Assembly (NCBI GenBank): GCA_947623955.1
Contig: CANQIP010000009.1
Coordinates: 1 to 53,077 of the forward strand
Direction: 5' to 3'
Length of the DNA: 53,077 nucleotides
Source: an uncultured Clostridia bacterium
Lineage (GTDB): Bacteria > Bacillota > Clostridia > UBA1381
Position 1 is the stretch's first letter; each line of letters opens with the position of its first letter. Shown piece by piece: positions 15,247 to 24,330 of the stretch. Under the pieces are notes generated by a model that was not told the origin of the DNA, did not search any database, and worked only from the letters and a program-made list of their open reading frames with translations. Position numbers and translations under genes: made by a program.

Positions 15247-16995
15247 GTGATTAAGATAAATACTATAAACGGAAAAGTATTCGCCGAAATGGTCATAAGC
15301 GGCGCGAATAATCTGTACAACAATAAGGGCGCGGTAGACGAGCTTAACGTGTTCCCCGTGCCGGACGGCGACACGGGCACGAATATGTCGCTGACGGCGC
15401 AGTCAATGGCAAACGAGCTTGCGGACGCGGACGGTTTAACGCTCACGAAGGCGGCGGATAAGATGTCGTTCGCTACGCTGCGCGGCGCGCGCGGCAACAG
15501 CGGCGTTATCATGTCGCAGTTTTTCAGGGGTATTTCGAGAAGTTTTAAAGGCAAGACGGAGTGCGGCGCGGCGGAGCTTGCGTCGGCGTTAAAGGACGGC
15601 TCCGACGCGGCGTACAAGGCGGTTATGAACCCGACCGAGGGTACTATTTTAACGGTTGCGCGCGAGGCGGCCGCGGGCGCAAAAACGGCTGCGGACGGCG
15701 GCGACGTTACAGCCGTTGTTGAAAAAGCCGTGGAGCGAGGCAACAAGGCTCTTGCACGCACGACCGAAATGCTCCCCGTGCTTAAACAGGCGAACGTCGT
15801 TGACGCGGGCGGTCGGGGCTGGATGTACGTGCTCGAAGGTATGCTCTCTTATCTGCACAGCGGCGAAATAACAGCCAAAATCGGCGGCGACGAAACGGCG
15901 GAAACAAAGAAAACCGCGCAGGCTGCCGTAAGCGGCGAGGATATAAAATTCAAGTACTGCACCGAATTTATAATCGAAAAATACGAGTCGGGCGCGTCCG
16001 TTGAGGACTTCCGCGCGGCGATAGCCGATAAGGGCGACTGTCAGCTTGTGATCGATGACGACGAGGTGTGCAAGGTGCATATCCACACGAACCACCCCGG
16101 TTTTGTGCTGGAGGAGGCCGTAAAGCTGGGCGAGATGATAAATCTCAAAATCGACAACATGAAACACCAGCACCGCGAGATTATCAAGGGTACTCTCGAT
16201 TTGTCGGACGGCAAAACGCCCTCGACGGTGACGGACGGCAAAAAGACCAAGCCGAAAAAGGAAAAAGAGCCGAAACCGAAAAAAGAGAAGGAACCCAAAC
16301 CCAAAAAGGAAACAAAACAGGAACCCCCCAAGGCATACGGCTTTGTCGCGGTGTGCGCGGGCAAGGGGCTTGCGGAAATTCTCGGCGACATGGGAGTTGA
16401 CAGGATAATCGAGGGCGGTCAGACGATGAACCCCTCGACGGACGATATACTCAAAGCGGTAAAGAAGGTCAAGGCGCAGACGGTATTCGTATTCCCGAAC
16501 AACAAAAATATAATCATGGCGGCGCAGCAGGCAGCTCAAATTCTCGGGGACAGAAATATAGTCGTCATTGAAAGCACGAGTTACCCGCAGTGCGTGAGCG
16601 CGATGGTCGCGTTTAACGACCAGAAGGACGCGGAGACTAACGCCAGCGCCATGCGCAAGGCGATAGGCAAGGTCGCGACGGCGCAGCTTACTTACGCGGT
16701 TCGCGACACGGAAATCGACGGCAAAACAATAAAGAAAAACGATATACTCGGCATGGTTGAGGGCAAAATAACGCGCACGGGCACGGATCTTGACGAGGTA
16801 CTTGCCGGAGTCGTAGCCGAGATAACGGACGAGGATACGGAGATTATCACCGTTTACTGCGGCAAGGACGTCAAAAAGCAGCAGGCGGACAGAATGCAGA
16901 GAGCACTGGAGGCAAAGTACGAAAGCGACGAAATAGAAGTCTCATTTAAACGGGGCGGACAGCCGATATACTACTACATAGTATCGGCAGAGTAA
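15247..16995 (+). CDS. DAK2-domain (FakA/YloV-like) kinase
   Basis: Predicted kinase subunit of a fatty-acid kinase-type system, which phosphorylates fatty acids presented by a DegV-type binding protein. The N-terminal DhaL/DAK2 domain has the nucleotide and metal motif NVFPVPDGDTGTNMS (near residue 35) and RGARGNSGVI near 80. A middle domain follows, and after about residue 365 a C-terminal DegV-like domain. Between them (about residues 330-362) lies a Lys/Glu/Pro-rich linker with KEKEPKPK repeats that is longer and more charged than I expect for the family. The start is GTG 15247, close to an AAGG. No DegV/FakB gene is present in the window. Confidence 0.85.
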   Translation: MIKINTINGKVFAEMVISGANNLYNNKGAVDELNVFPVPDGDTGTNMSLTAQSMANELADADGLTLTKAADKMSFATLRGARGNSGVIMSQFFRGISRSFKGKTECGAAELASALKDGSDAAYKAVMNPTEGTILTVAREAAAGAKTAADGGDVTAVVEKAVERGNKALARTTEMLPVLKQANVVDAGGRGWMYVLEGMLSYLHSGEITAKIGGDETAETKKTAQAAVSGEDIKFKYCTEFIIEKYESGASVEDFRAAIADKGDCQLVIDDDEVCKVHIHTNHPGFVLEEAVKLGEMINLKIDNMKHQHREIIKGTLDLSDGKTPSTVTDGKKTKPKKEKEPKPKKEKEPKPKKETKQEPPKAYGFVAVCAGKGLAEILGDMGVDRIIEGGQTMNPSTDDILKAVKKVKAQTVFVFPNNKNIIMAAQQAAQILGDRNIVVIESTSYPQCVSAMVAFNDQKDAETNASAMRKAIGKVATAQLTYAVRDTEIDGKTIKKNDILGMVEGKITRTGTDLDEVLAGVVAEITDEDTEIITVYCGKDVKKQQADRMQRALEAKYESDEIEVSFKRGGQPIYYYIVSAE

Positions 16996-17009
16996 CACGG
17001 GAGAGGATA

Positions 17010-19043
17010 ATGTCAAAGGATATACGCTATCTTAAAGGCGTGGGAGAAAAACGCGCCGCGTTGTTTGAAAAAAAGGGAATACGGACGGTCGAGGATTTAC
17101 TTTACTACTTTCCGCGCTCGCATGAGGACAGGTCGGAAATGAAGGAAATCGCCGACTGTGCCGAGGGGGAAACGGTGTGCGTCAGCGTCACCGTTTTTTC
17201 GCCTGTCAGCGACGTGAGAGTAAGGCGCAATCTGCTCGTGTCAACGATGATAGTGAGCGACCAAACGGGCGCGCTGAACGTCGTGTGGTACAACAACAAG
17301 TACGTCAAAGGACAGTTTTTCACCGGCGACGAGTATATTCTTTACGGCAAGATAACGCGTAACCGCGGCAAAAAGGAAATGGTAAACCCCGTGTTTGAGA
17401 AAAAGGGCAGCGAGAGGTTCACGGGTAAAATCGTGCCGCTATACCCGCTTACGGAGGGGCTTACGCAGAAAATCCTCCAGTCGGCAATGGAACTGGCGTT
17501 AAAGGAGGCGGGCAGGCTCGAAGAGTACATTCCCGCCGAAATACGCGATAGGTACAAAATCGCGGAGCTTAACTACGCGATGAAGAACATACATTTCCCC
17601 GAGGACTTCGAGAGCTACAACATAGCGCGGGAGAGGTTTGTGTTCGAGGAACTTCTTATACTGCAGCTTGCGCTGTCGCAGCACAAGGACGAGAACACGT
17701 GCCGGCGCGGCGCGGTTTTTAAAGACGTAAAGTGCGTGAGGACATTTACCGACACGCTCCCGTTCCCACTTACGAACGCGCAGAAACGCGTGCTTAACGA
17801 GATAATGAAGGACTGCAAAAACGGCGGCGTTATGAACCGTCTCGTTCAGGGCGACGTCGGCAGCGGTAAAACGGCTGTGGCGGCTGCCGCGATTTACGCG
17901 GCGGTAAAGAACGGTCACCAGGCGGCAATGATGGCGCCGACCGAGATACTCGCCGCGCAGCACGCGGAAACGCTCGCCGAATTTTTCAAGGACACGGGCA
18001 TAAAGGTCGCGCTCCTGAACGGCAGCATGAAGGCGAAGGATAAAAGGCTTGTGTACGATATGATGCTGACGGGCGAGGCGGACGTTGTGGTCGGCACGCA
18101 CGCCATAATACAGGATAAGGCTGAATTTAAAGACCTCGCGCTCGTCGTCGCGGACGAGCAGCACCGTTTCGGCGTTGAGCAGCGCGCGAAACTCGCCGCG
18201 AAGGGCAACAATCCGCATATGCTGATCATGTCGGCAACTCCGATACCGCGCACGCTGGCGCTCATACTGTACGGCGACCTCGACATTTCCGTTATAGACG
18301 AATTGCCGCCCGGAAGAAAGCCCGTAAAAACATATGCGGTGGGCGAGAGTATGCGCAGGCGCGTGTTCGCGTTCCTCGGCAAAAATGTAAACGCGGGTAT
18401 GCAGGCGTATGTCGTGTGTCCGCTTATCGAGGAAACGGAAAAGAGCGATTTGCAGAACGCTGAGGAACTGTGCAAAAAGCTGCAGACCGTGTTTCCGAAT
18501 TTCAAGGTCGGGCTTATGCACGGCAGAATGAAACCGAAACTTAAGGAAGAAATAATGGACGAATTTGTTTCGGGCGAGATAAAAATACTCGTTTCCACAA
18601 CGGTGATAGAGGTGGGCGTGAACGTGCCGAACGCGAATATGATGATAATTGAGAACGCGGAACGTTTCGGTCTGTCGCAGCTGCACCAGCTGCGCGGACG
18701 CGTCGGACGAGGCGGCGAGCAGGCGTTCTGCATCCTTCTCGCGCACGGAAATAACGAGGTCACAAAAAAGCGCATGGAAACAATGACGATCTCGAACGAC
18801 GGCTTTTATATAAGCGAGCAGGATTTAAAGCTGCGCGGACCGGGCGATTTTTTCGGCACGCGTCAGCACGGTCTGCCGGAAATGAAAATCGCGAACCTGT
18901 TCGAGGACAGGGACATTCTCGCAATTTCACAGCAGACGGCGAAAAGCATACTTGAAGAAGACCCGTTTCTTGAAAGTGAAAAATACAAGGGACTGCGCAA
19001 ACGCGCCGAGGAAATAATCGCGAACGGTATCGCCATGAACTGA
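17010..19043 (+). CDS. recG: ATP-dependent DNA helicase RecG
   Basis: Branch-migration helicase acting at stalled forks and recombination junctions. The 677-residue protein has the N-terminal wedge/OB region, Walker A GDVGSGKTAVA (near residue 283), the DEAD-like box VADEQHRFGVEQR (near 390), motif III MSATPIPRTLA (near 410), and the C-terminal QLHQLRGRVGRG block (near 565). ATG 17010 lies 14 bp after the FakA-like gene; the order yloU-yloV-recG is conserved in Firmicutes. Confidence 0.96.
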   Translation: MSKDIRYLKGVGEKRAALFEKKGIRTVEDLLYYFPRSHEDRSEMKEIADCAEGETVCVSVTVFSPVSDVRVRRNLLVSTMIVSDQTGALNVVWYNNKYVKGQFFTGDEYILYGKITRNRGKKEMVNPVFEKKGSERFTGKIVPLYPLTEGLTQKILQSAMELALKEAGRLEEYIPAEIRDRYKIAELNYAMKNIHFPEDFESYNIARERFVFEELLILQLALSQHKDENTCRRGAVFKDVKCVRTFTDTLPFPLTNAQKRVLNEIMKDCKNGGVMNRLVQGDVGSGKTAVAAAAIYAAVKNGHQAAMMAPTEILAAQHAETLAEFFKDTGIKVALLNGSMKAKDKRLVYDMMLTGEADVVVGTHAIIQDKAEFKDLALVVADEQHRFGVEQRAKLAAKGNNPHMLIMSATPIPRTLALILYGDLDISVIDELPPGRKPVKTYAVGESMRRRVFAFLGKNVNAGMQAYVVCPLIEETEKSDLQNAEELCKKLQTVFPNFKVGLMHGRMKPKLKEEIMDEFVSGEIKILVSTTVIEVGVNVPNANMMIIENAERFGLSQLHQLRGRVGRGGEQAFCILLAHGNNEVTKKRMETMTISNDGFYISEQDLKLRGPGDFFGTRQHGLPEMKIANLFEDRDILAISQQTAKSILEEDPFLESEKYKGLRKRAEEIIANGIAMN

Positions 19044-19147
19044 CAAAATCCGAATACAAATATTACATGTTTAAATTCTGTGAATACGCGCAAATTATAA
19101 ACGAGTAAAGAAACTCATTAAATTTTTTGCAGAAGGAGAACAAAACG

Positions 19148-19330
19148 ATGTCAAAGTCAAGAAATTCGAGAACATCAGGTCTTGAAAGCTTTAAGATGGA
19201 AGCTGCGAGAGAAGTCGGCGTAAACCTTGAAAGCGGTTACAACGGCGACCTCACATCAAAGCAGGCGGGTTCTATCGGCGGACAGATGGTTAAAAAGATG
19301 ATAGAAAGCTACGAAAACAACAACAGATAA
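19148..19330 (+). CDS. Alpha/beta-type small acid-soluble spore protein
   Basis: A 60-residue SASP that coats DNA in the forespore and is degraded on germination. It shows the conserved KMEAAREVGV helix, the NGDLTSKQAGSIGGQMVKKM block and the Glu-containing region expected for germination-protease cleavage. ATG 19148 follows AAGGAG; the frame is open seven codons further up but without a better start. The gene is marker evidence that the organism forms spores. It probably uses a forespore sigma factor, but I could not assign the promoter convincingly. Confidence 0.93.
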   Translation: MSKSRNSRTSGLESFKMEAAREVGVNLESGYNGDLTSKQAGSIGGQMVKKMIESYENNNR

Positions 19331-19343
19331 ACAGACGATACAA

Positions 19344-19377
19344 AAAGGCGCGCCCGAAATTTGGGCGCGCTTTTTTT
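19344..19377 (+). terminator. Terminator of the SASP gene
   Basis: GCGCGCCC (19348-19355) pairs with GGGCGCGC (19363-19370) and is followed by seven T residues. Confidence 0.92.
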
Positions 19378-19388
19378 GCGCATAAATT

Positions 19389-19417
19389 TTGACAAAACGC
19401 CGGCGGTATATTATAAT
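19389..19417 (+). promoter_or_regulatory. Consensus promoter of larC
   Basis: TTGACA (19389-19394), 17-nt spacer, TATAAT (19412-19417): a perfect housekeeping match. Confidence 0.85.
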
Positions 19418-19456
19418 ATATATAATAATTGCAGGCGCGGACGAAGGGAGAAAAAT

Positions 19457-20620
19457 ATGAGGACACTTTATCTTGAATGTAATATGGGCGCGGCGGGCGA
19501 TATGCTTACGGCTGCGCTCGCGGAGCTTGCCGATACGGACGGATTTGTAAAGCGCGTAAACGGTGTCGGTATACCGAACGTAACCGTCACTGCCGAAAAA
19601 ACGCAAAAGTGCGGCGTAACAGGCACGCATATCCGCGTCACGGTGAACGGAGAAGAAGAAAACGAGCATATGCACGAGCATCATCACCACCATCACCATT
19701 CGGGTATTGCCGACGTTGAGGGCATAATACGCTCGCTCAACGCGTCCGAGACGGTAAAGGATAACGCCATAGCCGTATACAACATTATCGCCGAGGCGGA
19801 AAGCTATGTACATAACACGGACATGGAGCATATACATTTCCACGAGGTCGGCACGATGGACGCGGTAGCCGATGTTGTCGGCGTTTGTATGCTTATGGAG
19901 GAACTGTCGCCCGAAAAAATCGTATGTTCACCAGTGAACGTCGGCGGCGGCACGGTAAAGTGCGCCCACGGCGTACTGCCCGTACCCGCGCCCGCGACGG
20001 CGAGGATTTTACGTGATATTCCTATATACGGCAGCGGAAACACCGAGCTTTGCACGCCCACCGGCGCGGCTCTTTTAAAGTATTTTGCGACGGAGTTTGC
20101 GCCGATGCCGGCTATGAAAATCAAGAGCGTGGGCTACGGAATGGGCAGCAAGAATTTTGAAACGGCGAACTGTGTCAGGGCGTTTCTGGGTGAGAGCGAC
20201 GACATAGGCGGCGTGTGCGAGCTGCGCTGCAACATAGACGACATGACCGGCGAGCAGATAGGGTTCGCGGTCGAGACGCTCGCGGAAAACGGCGCGCTCG
20301 ACGTGTTCACCGTGCCGGTGTACATGAAGAAAAACCGCCCGGGTATACTTCTCACATGCCTGTGCAGGGCGGCTGACAGGGATAAAATGGTAGAACTTAT
20401 TTTCAGACACACGTCCACGATAGGTATGAGAGAGTACGCCGTCAGGCGGCACACGCTGGAACGCGAGACCGTGACCGTAAACACGTCTCACGGCTCTGTC
20501 CGCGCGAAAAAATCCTGCGGCTACGGAGTGAGCCGCGTAAAGCCCGAGTACGAGGACATGGCGCGTATCGCCCGTGACAACAATATCTCGGTATCAGATA
20601 TAAAAATAACAGACGAATAA
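19457..20620 (+). CDS. larC: Nickel insertion protein LarC (nickel-pincer cofactor synthesis)
   Basis: Cyclometallase that inserts nickel into the pyridinium dithiocarboxylate pincer cofactor used by LarA-type racemases and epimerases. The 387-residue product starts RTLYLECNMGAAGDMLTAAL, has a His-rich nickel-binding tract (HEHHHHHHHHS region, near residue 75), the block HFHEVGTMDAVADVVG near 130 and CNIDDMTGEQIGFA in the second half. LarC1 and LarC2 regions are fused in one frame, without the programmed frameshift known in lactobacilli. ATG 19457 follows GGGAG. LarA, LarB and LarE are not in this window. Confidence 0.92.
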   Translation: MRTLYLECNMGAAGDMLTAALAELADTDGFVKRVNGVGIPNVTVTAEKTQKCGVTGTHIRVTVNGEEENEHMHEHHHHHHHSGIADVEGIIRSLNASETVKDNAIAVYNIIAEAESYVHNTDMEHIHFHEVGTMDAVADVVGVCMLMEELSPEKIVCSPVNVGGGTVKCAHGVLPVPAPATARILRDIPIYGSGNTELCTPTGAALLKYFATEFAPMPAMKIKSVGYGMGSKNFETANCVRAFLGESDDIGGVCELRCNIDDMTGEQIGFAVETLAENGALDVFTVPVYMKKNRPGILLTCLCRAADRDKMVELIFRHTSTIGMREYAVRRHTLERETVTVNTSHGSVRAKKSCGYGVSRVKPEYEDMARIARDNNISVSDIKITDE

Positions 20621-20622
20621 AA

Positions 20623-21114
20623 TTATATACCGCGCAGCCGTTTTGTCGTGACCTGTGCCGCGACGCCCGTAAACGCGCCCGTAACTATCGCGGAAATTAC
20701 GAGAAACGGCGCGTACCACAGCACGTACGCGCTGCCGATAACGATACACGCGACGGCGAGCTGTCCGGCGTTATGCCCGATCGCGCCCAGCACGCTCACG
20801 ACCCACATACGGTTTTCGCCCAGACGGAGCGACGCGAGAGCCATAACGGCAAAGCAGACAAGACCGCCCGCCATACTGTACAAAAATCCCGCCATACCGC
20901 CGGAGAATACGCTCGCGATAATGATACGCAGTATGAGTATCACAAACGACTCTTTCCGACCCAGAATATACACGGCAATCAGCGTTATAATATTCGCCAG
21001 TCCGAGCTTTACGCCCGGTATCGGCACAAGCGGCGGTATAAACGATTCCGCGACAAATATTACGAGCGCGAGCGACAGCATTAGAGCCATGACGGTAAGT
21101 TTTTTCACATTCAC
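20623..21114 (-). CDS. Gx transporter family / HepI-like membrane protein
   Basis: A 163-residue membrane protein with about five hydrophobic segments, resembling the family annotated as Gx transporter or heptaprenyl diphosphate synthase component I. Diagnostic features include the segment PPLVPIPGVKLGLANIITLI near residue 28. Its start ATG overlaps the end of the NusG-II gene by 4 bp, so it is translationally coupled to it. It converges on larC with only 2 bp between stop codons. In Clostridia these genes cluster with rnf or ApbE-type flavinylation genes (from memory), and here they diverge from rnfC. Confidence 0.8.
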   Translation of the reverse strand: MNVKKLTVMALMLSLALVIFVAESFIPPLVPIPGVKLGLANIITLIAVYILGRKESFVILILRIIIASVFSGGMAGFLYSMAGGLVCFAVMALASLRLGENRMWVVSVLGAIGHNAGQLAVACIVIGSAYVLWYAPFLVISAIVTGAFTGVAAQVTTKRLRGI

Positions 21115-21509
21115 TGCGCGTCGCCTCCCGTCACCGCGTCAATGTCTTTTCCGCCGTCCGTAACGACGACGGTCAGTTTGTTCGGAAGGCATACTATTGG
21201 AGGCTGTGCACCGCTTATAAACCCTCTCTTGACGCATATTTTATCGGGGCAGCTTGCGCCTGTAACGGCTACGCGCCCGTTTTCAACCCTTACCGTGTTT
21301 GCGCCGCCGTCCTTTGACGTGACGGTGAACTCGTAGGGGTTTTTTACGTTTTCCAAATCCACAACGCGCACCGTTTCGCCGTCCGAGAGGATTTTCGCCG
21401 TTTTACCGTGCGGCGCGGTATTTGCGCGGCACACAATAACAATCGCGCACGCGGCGGCGATCAACGCGAACGCGCCGACCCACGCGAGATTTTTCTTAAG
21501 CTCAGCCAT
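21111..21509 (-). CDS. NusG domain II-containing extracytoplasmic protein
   Basis: A 132-residue protein with an N-terminal signal anchor (about residues 9-27) and a C-terminal all-beta domain. CPDKICVKRGFI near residue 88, and LPNKLTVVV near 107, are typical of the NusG_II family, which sits outside the membrane rather than acting in transcription. It overlaps the RseC-like gene by 8 bp and the Gx gene by 4 bp, forming a tight three-gene operon. Its repeated association with flavin-dependent extracytoplasmic electron transfer suggests an auxiliary role to Rnf; this is inference. Confidence 0.82.
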   Translation of the reverse strand: MAELKKNLAWVGAFALIAAACAIVIVCRANTAPHGKTAKILSDGETVRVVDLENVKNPYEFTVTSKDGGANTVRVENGRVAVTGASCPDKICVKRGFISGAQPPIVCLPNKLTVVVTDGGKDIDAVTGGDAQ

Positions 21510-21918
21510 TCGCGTCCTCCTTCGGCAAAATCTTCGTCACGCGCGGCGTGTATCTGCGCTTAAGACGCTTGTCCGACAGTATGAGTATCACGAATATGAG
21601 AGCCATGAGCAAAAATCCCGCGGCGGCGGATACAAGCTCGTTTTTTGTTACCGCGTACGCGGCGAAATATCCGAGTATCAGCGCAGCCACAGGCACAATA
21701 TAAACGAGCGCAGCCGCGCCGAGAATTTTATTGTCAGCCATATCTATGCAAACAGCGTCGCCGACGGCTGCGTTTACGGTATTTTCAGCCCTTACCGTCG
21801 CCGTAATACCCGGACAAAGTCCGCACGACGCGCAGCTTTCGCCGCATGACGACGAGCGCGTAATCTCGATTTCTGCCGTTTTTCCGCTCACGCTTTTAAC
21901 AATACCGTTCTGAAACAT
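21502..21918 (-). CDS. RseC / MucC family (SoxR-reducing system) membrane protein
   Basis: A 138-residue protein with an N-terminal cysteine cluster (CGESCASCGLCPG, near residue 20) and two hydrophobic helices in the second half. This is the layout of RseC-family proteins, which are encoded with rnf/rsx genes also in proteobacteria. I chose ATG 21918, which has GGGGTGG upstream; the frame extends six codons to 21936. It is first in the operon running away from rnfC, under a promoter at 21954-21982. Confidence 0.82.
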   Translation of the reverse strand: MFQNGIVKSVSGKTAEIEITRSSSCGESCASCGLCPGITATVRAENTVNAAVGDAVCIDMADNKILGAAALVYIVPVAALILGYFAAYAVTKNELVSAAAGFLLMALIFVILILSDKRLKRRYTPRVTKILPKEDANG

Positions 21919-21953
21919 TTTACCACCCCGCAACATATTTAAATCCGTTTCTA

Positions 21954-21982
21954 ATTATAATATACCGTCATATTTCTTTCAA
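21954..21982 (-). promoter_or_regulatory. Predicted promoter of the rseC-nusG II-Gx operon
   Basis: Minus strand TTGAAA (21977-21982), 17-nt spacer, TATAAT (21954-21959). Its -35 is only 7 bp from the -35 of the rnf promoter on the other strand. Confidence 0.75.
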
Positions 21983-21989
21983 GTATATA

Positions 21990-22018
21990 TTGAAAAAAAT
22001 ATTTAATTATGATACAAT
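21990..22018 (+). promoter_or_regulatory. Predicted promoter of the rnf operon
   Basis: TTGAAA (21990-21995), 17-nt spacer, TACAAT (22013-22018), with extended TGA before the -10. Confidence 0.8.
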
Positions 22019-22064
22019 AACTATAGCTATGTATTACAACAAAGTGAAAAAGGAAGGTGTAACA

Positions 22065-23390
22065 ATGGCAGCAACATTCAAAGGCGGCTTTCATATACGC
22101 GACCGTAAGGAGCTGACAAATGAAAAGCAAACCGTTCGGCTGCCCGACTGCGATATGCACATCTACCCGATGCGCCAGCATATCGGCGCGCCGTTAAAGG
22201 CGCTCGTCAGTGTGGGCGATAAGGTAAAGGTCGGACAGAAAATCGCCGACAGCGGAGAATTCGTTTCCGCGCCGGTTCATTCGTCGGTTTCGGGTACGGT
22301 CACGGATATAAAGCCGTATTTTCATGACAGCGGCTCGATGGTTGAGGCGATATTTGTCGAGAACGACAAGGAATATACCGTGTCGGACGACGTTTGCCCG
22401 AAGGATTACAATAGCATGAACCGCGACGAGCTTTTGTCCGTCATACGCGAGGCGGGCATAGTCGGCATGGGCGGCGCGGGTTTCCCGACGCACGTCAAGC
22501 TTTCGCCGAAACAGAAGGTCGACTACATAATCGTGAACGGCGCGGAGTGCGAGCCGTACATAACGAGCGACCACCGTTATATGCTCGAAAACGCGGACGA
22601 TATAATCTACGGCTTAAAGGTCGCCATGAAGGTGCTTGACCTTAAGGACGGCTATATCGGCGTGGAGCTTAACAAAAAGAACGGAATAGATGCTGTAAAA
22701 GCGTCGAAGGAGTACGGCGGAAACATACATATAATCGAATTAAAGACGAAATACCCGCAGGGCGCGGAAAAGCAGCTTATAAAGGCGATAACGGGCAGAA
22801 ACGTACCTGCCGGCGGACTTCCGGCGGACGCGGGCGCGGTCGTCATAAACGTCGCGACAGCCGTCGCGATAGCGAACGCGTTTAAGACGGGACTTCCCGC
22901 GATAGAGAAAAATGTCACAGTGTCGGGCGACGCGGTGAAAAATCCGTCGGTGTTCCGCGTGCGTACTGGCGTGCCGGTATCGTTCCTCATAGAACAGGCG
23001 GGCGGCTTTGTAAGCGCTCCCGAAAAAATCGTTTCGGGCGGCCCGATGATGGGAATATCGCAGTACAACACGGATTACCCCGTCACAAAAACCACCTCAT
23101 CGGTACTCACGATAACGAAGGCGGAAAAAACATATGACCCCGACGCTCCTTGCATACGCTGCGGTAGGTGCGTAGACCACTGCCCGATGCGGCTCATGCC
23201 GATGAAACTCGTGCAGGCGTCCAAAAAGGACGACGTGGATATGGCGCAAAGGTACAATATACTCGAATGTATCGAGTGCGGACTTTGCTCCTACATATGC
23301 CCCGCGAACAAAAACCTGCTCCAGTTTATCAGAATGATAAAGCCGGAGGTAATGAAAAAGGTAAGGGAGGAAAAGAACAATGGAAAATAA
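22065..23390 (+). CDS. rnfC: Rnf complex subunit RnfC
   Basis: Peripheral NADH-binding subunit of the ferredoxin:NAD+ oxidoreductase. It has an N-terminal biotinyl/lipoyl-like region, a central NuoF-like nucleotide/FMN fold (GMGGAGFPTHVKL near residue 140) and two C-terminal [4Fe-4S] motifs, CIRCGRCVDHCP and CIECGLCSYICP. ATG 22065 follows AGGAAGG; the open frame upstream to 21990 overlaps the promoter and is not used. It is 441 residues long. Its 3' end overlaps rnfD by 11 bp. Confidence 0.95.
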   Translation: MAATFKGGFHIRDRKELTNEKQTVRLPDCDMHIYPMRQHIGAPLKALVSVGDKVKVGQKIADSGEFVSAPVHSSVSGTVTDIKPYFHDSGSMVEAIFVENDKEYTVSDDVCPKDYNSMNRDELLSVIREAGIVGMGGAGFPTHVKLSPKQKVDYIIVNGAECEPYITSDHRYMLENADDIIYGLKVAMKVLDLKDGYIGVELNKKNGIDAVKASKEYGGNIHIIELKTKYPQGAEKQLIKAITGRNVPAGGLPADAGAVVINVATAVAIANAFKTGLPAIEKNVTVSGDAVKNPSVFRVRTGVPVSFLIEQAGGFVSAPEKIVSGGPMMGISQYNTDYPVTKTTSSVLTITKAEKTYDPDAPCIRCGRCVDHCPMRLMPMKLVQASKKDDVDMAQRYNILECIECGLCSYICPANKNLLQFIRMIKPEVMKKVREEKNNGK

Positions 23391-24330
23391 TCTCATAATG
23401 TCCTCCTCGCCGCATATTCACACAAACTCCACGACTCAAAGGATAATGCTCGACGTGATAATCGCGCTGCTCCCCGCGGCTGTGGCGGGCGGACTGCTGT
23501 TCGGGATCTACTCGACAATAGTCCTCGCGAGCGCGGTAATATCGGCGGTGCTCGCGGAGTGGATATTTGAAAAGTTACTTAAAAAGCGCAACACAACGGG
23601 TGATTTGAGCGCGGTCGTGACGGGTCTTTTGCTCGGACTCAACATGCCGCCGCGCATACCGATATGGATGGTGTGCGTGGGTTCGGCGTTCGCGATAGTG
23701 ATAGTAAAACAGATGTTCGGCGGTCTCGGCAAGAACTTCGTAAACCCCGCCCTCGCGGCGCGCTGTTTCATGCTCATAGCGTGGACGGGCGCGATGACAA
23801 GCTTTCAAACACCGTTCGACGCGGTAACGACCGCGACGCCGCTCGCGATAATGAAAAGCGGCGCGGAGGGAACGATGCCGTCGCTCATGCAGTGCCTTGT
23901 CGGCATGAAGGCGGGTACGATCGGCGAAACATCGGCAATAGCGCTTATTATAGGTTTTATATACCTGCTTGCGCGGCGCGTGGTAAGCATAAAGATACCG
24001 CTTGCGTACATAGCGTCATTCGCGGCTTTGACGTTCCTTTTCGGAAAGGACGCGTTCGACGCGCAGTATCTCGCGTACCAGCTCCTTACGGGCGGACTTC
24101 TTCTGGGCGCGTTCTTCATGGCGACCGACTACACAACAACGCCGACGACACATCTCGGCATGATAATATTCGGTATAGGCTGCGGCGTTCTGACGTTCCT
24201 TATAAGACGGTTCGGCGGTTATCCCGAGGGCGTGTCGTTCTCGATACTTCTGATGAACCTCGCCGCGCCGCTTATCGAGCGTTATACCGTTCCGAAATCC
24301 TTCGGAAACAGAGGAGGTGCGCGTAAATGA
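23380..24330 (+). CDS. rnfD: Rnf complex membrane subunit RnfD
   Basis: Integral membrane subunit carrying covalently bound FMN in the family. The 316-residue protein shows about 9-10 hydrophobic segments. The block FDAVTTATPL (near residue 150) corresponds to the flavin attachment region, with threonines available for phosphoester linkage. ATG 23380 follows GGGAGG within the end of rnfC, so translation is coupled. It overlaps rnfG by 4 bp. Confidence 0.93.
   Translation: MENNLIMSSSPHIHTNSTTQRIMLDVIIALLPAAVAGGLLFGIYSTIVLASAVISAVLAEWIFEKLLKKRNTTGDLSAVVTGLLLGLNMPPRIPIWMVCVGSAFAIVIVKQMFGGLGKNFVNPALAARCFMLIAWTGAMTSFQTPFDAVTTATPLAIMKSGAEGTMPSLMQCLVGMKAGTIGETSAIALIIGFIYLLARRVVSIKIPLAYIASFAALTFLFGKDAFDAQYLAYQLLTGGLLLGAFFMATDYTTTPTTHLGMIIFGIGCGVLTFLIRRFGGYPEGVSFSILLMNLAAPLIERYTVPKSFGNRGGARK

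Noticed and set aside
17499-18746. A 415-codon minus-strand frame
   Set aside because: It is the antisense shadow of recG in GC-rich codons, with no start signal or domain pattern. The same applies to long minus-strand frames at 15649-16539, 11999-12946, 37385-38083 and 40159-41421.
19079-19105. A forespore sigma-factor promoter for the SASP gene (TGAATA, then CGAGTAA)
   Set aside because: The match to the known sigma-G consensus is too weak to call from sequence alone.
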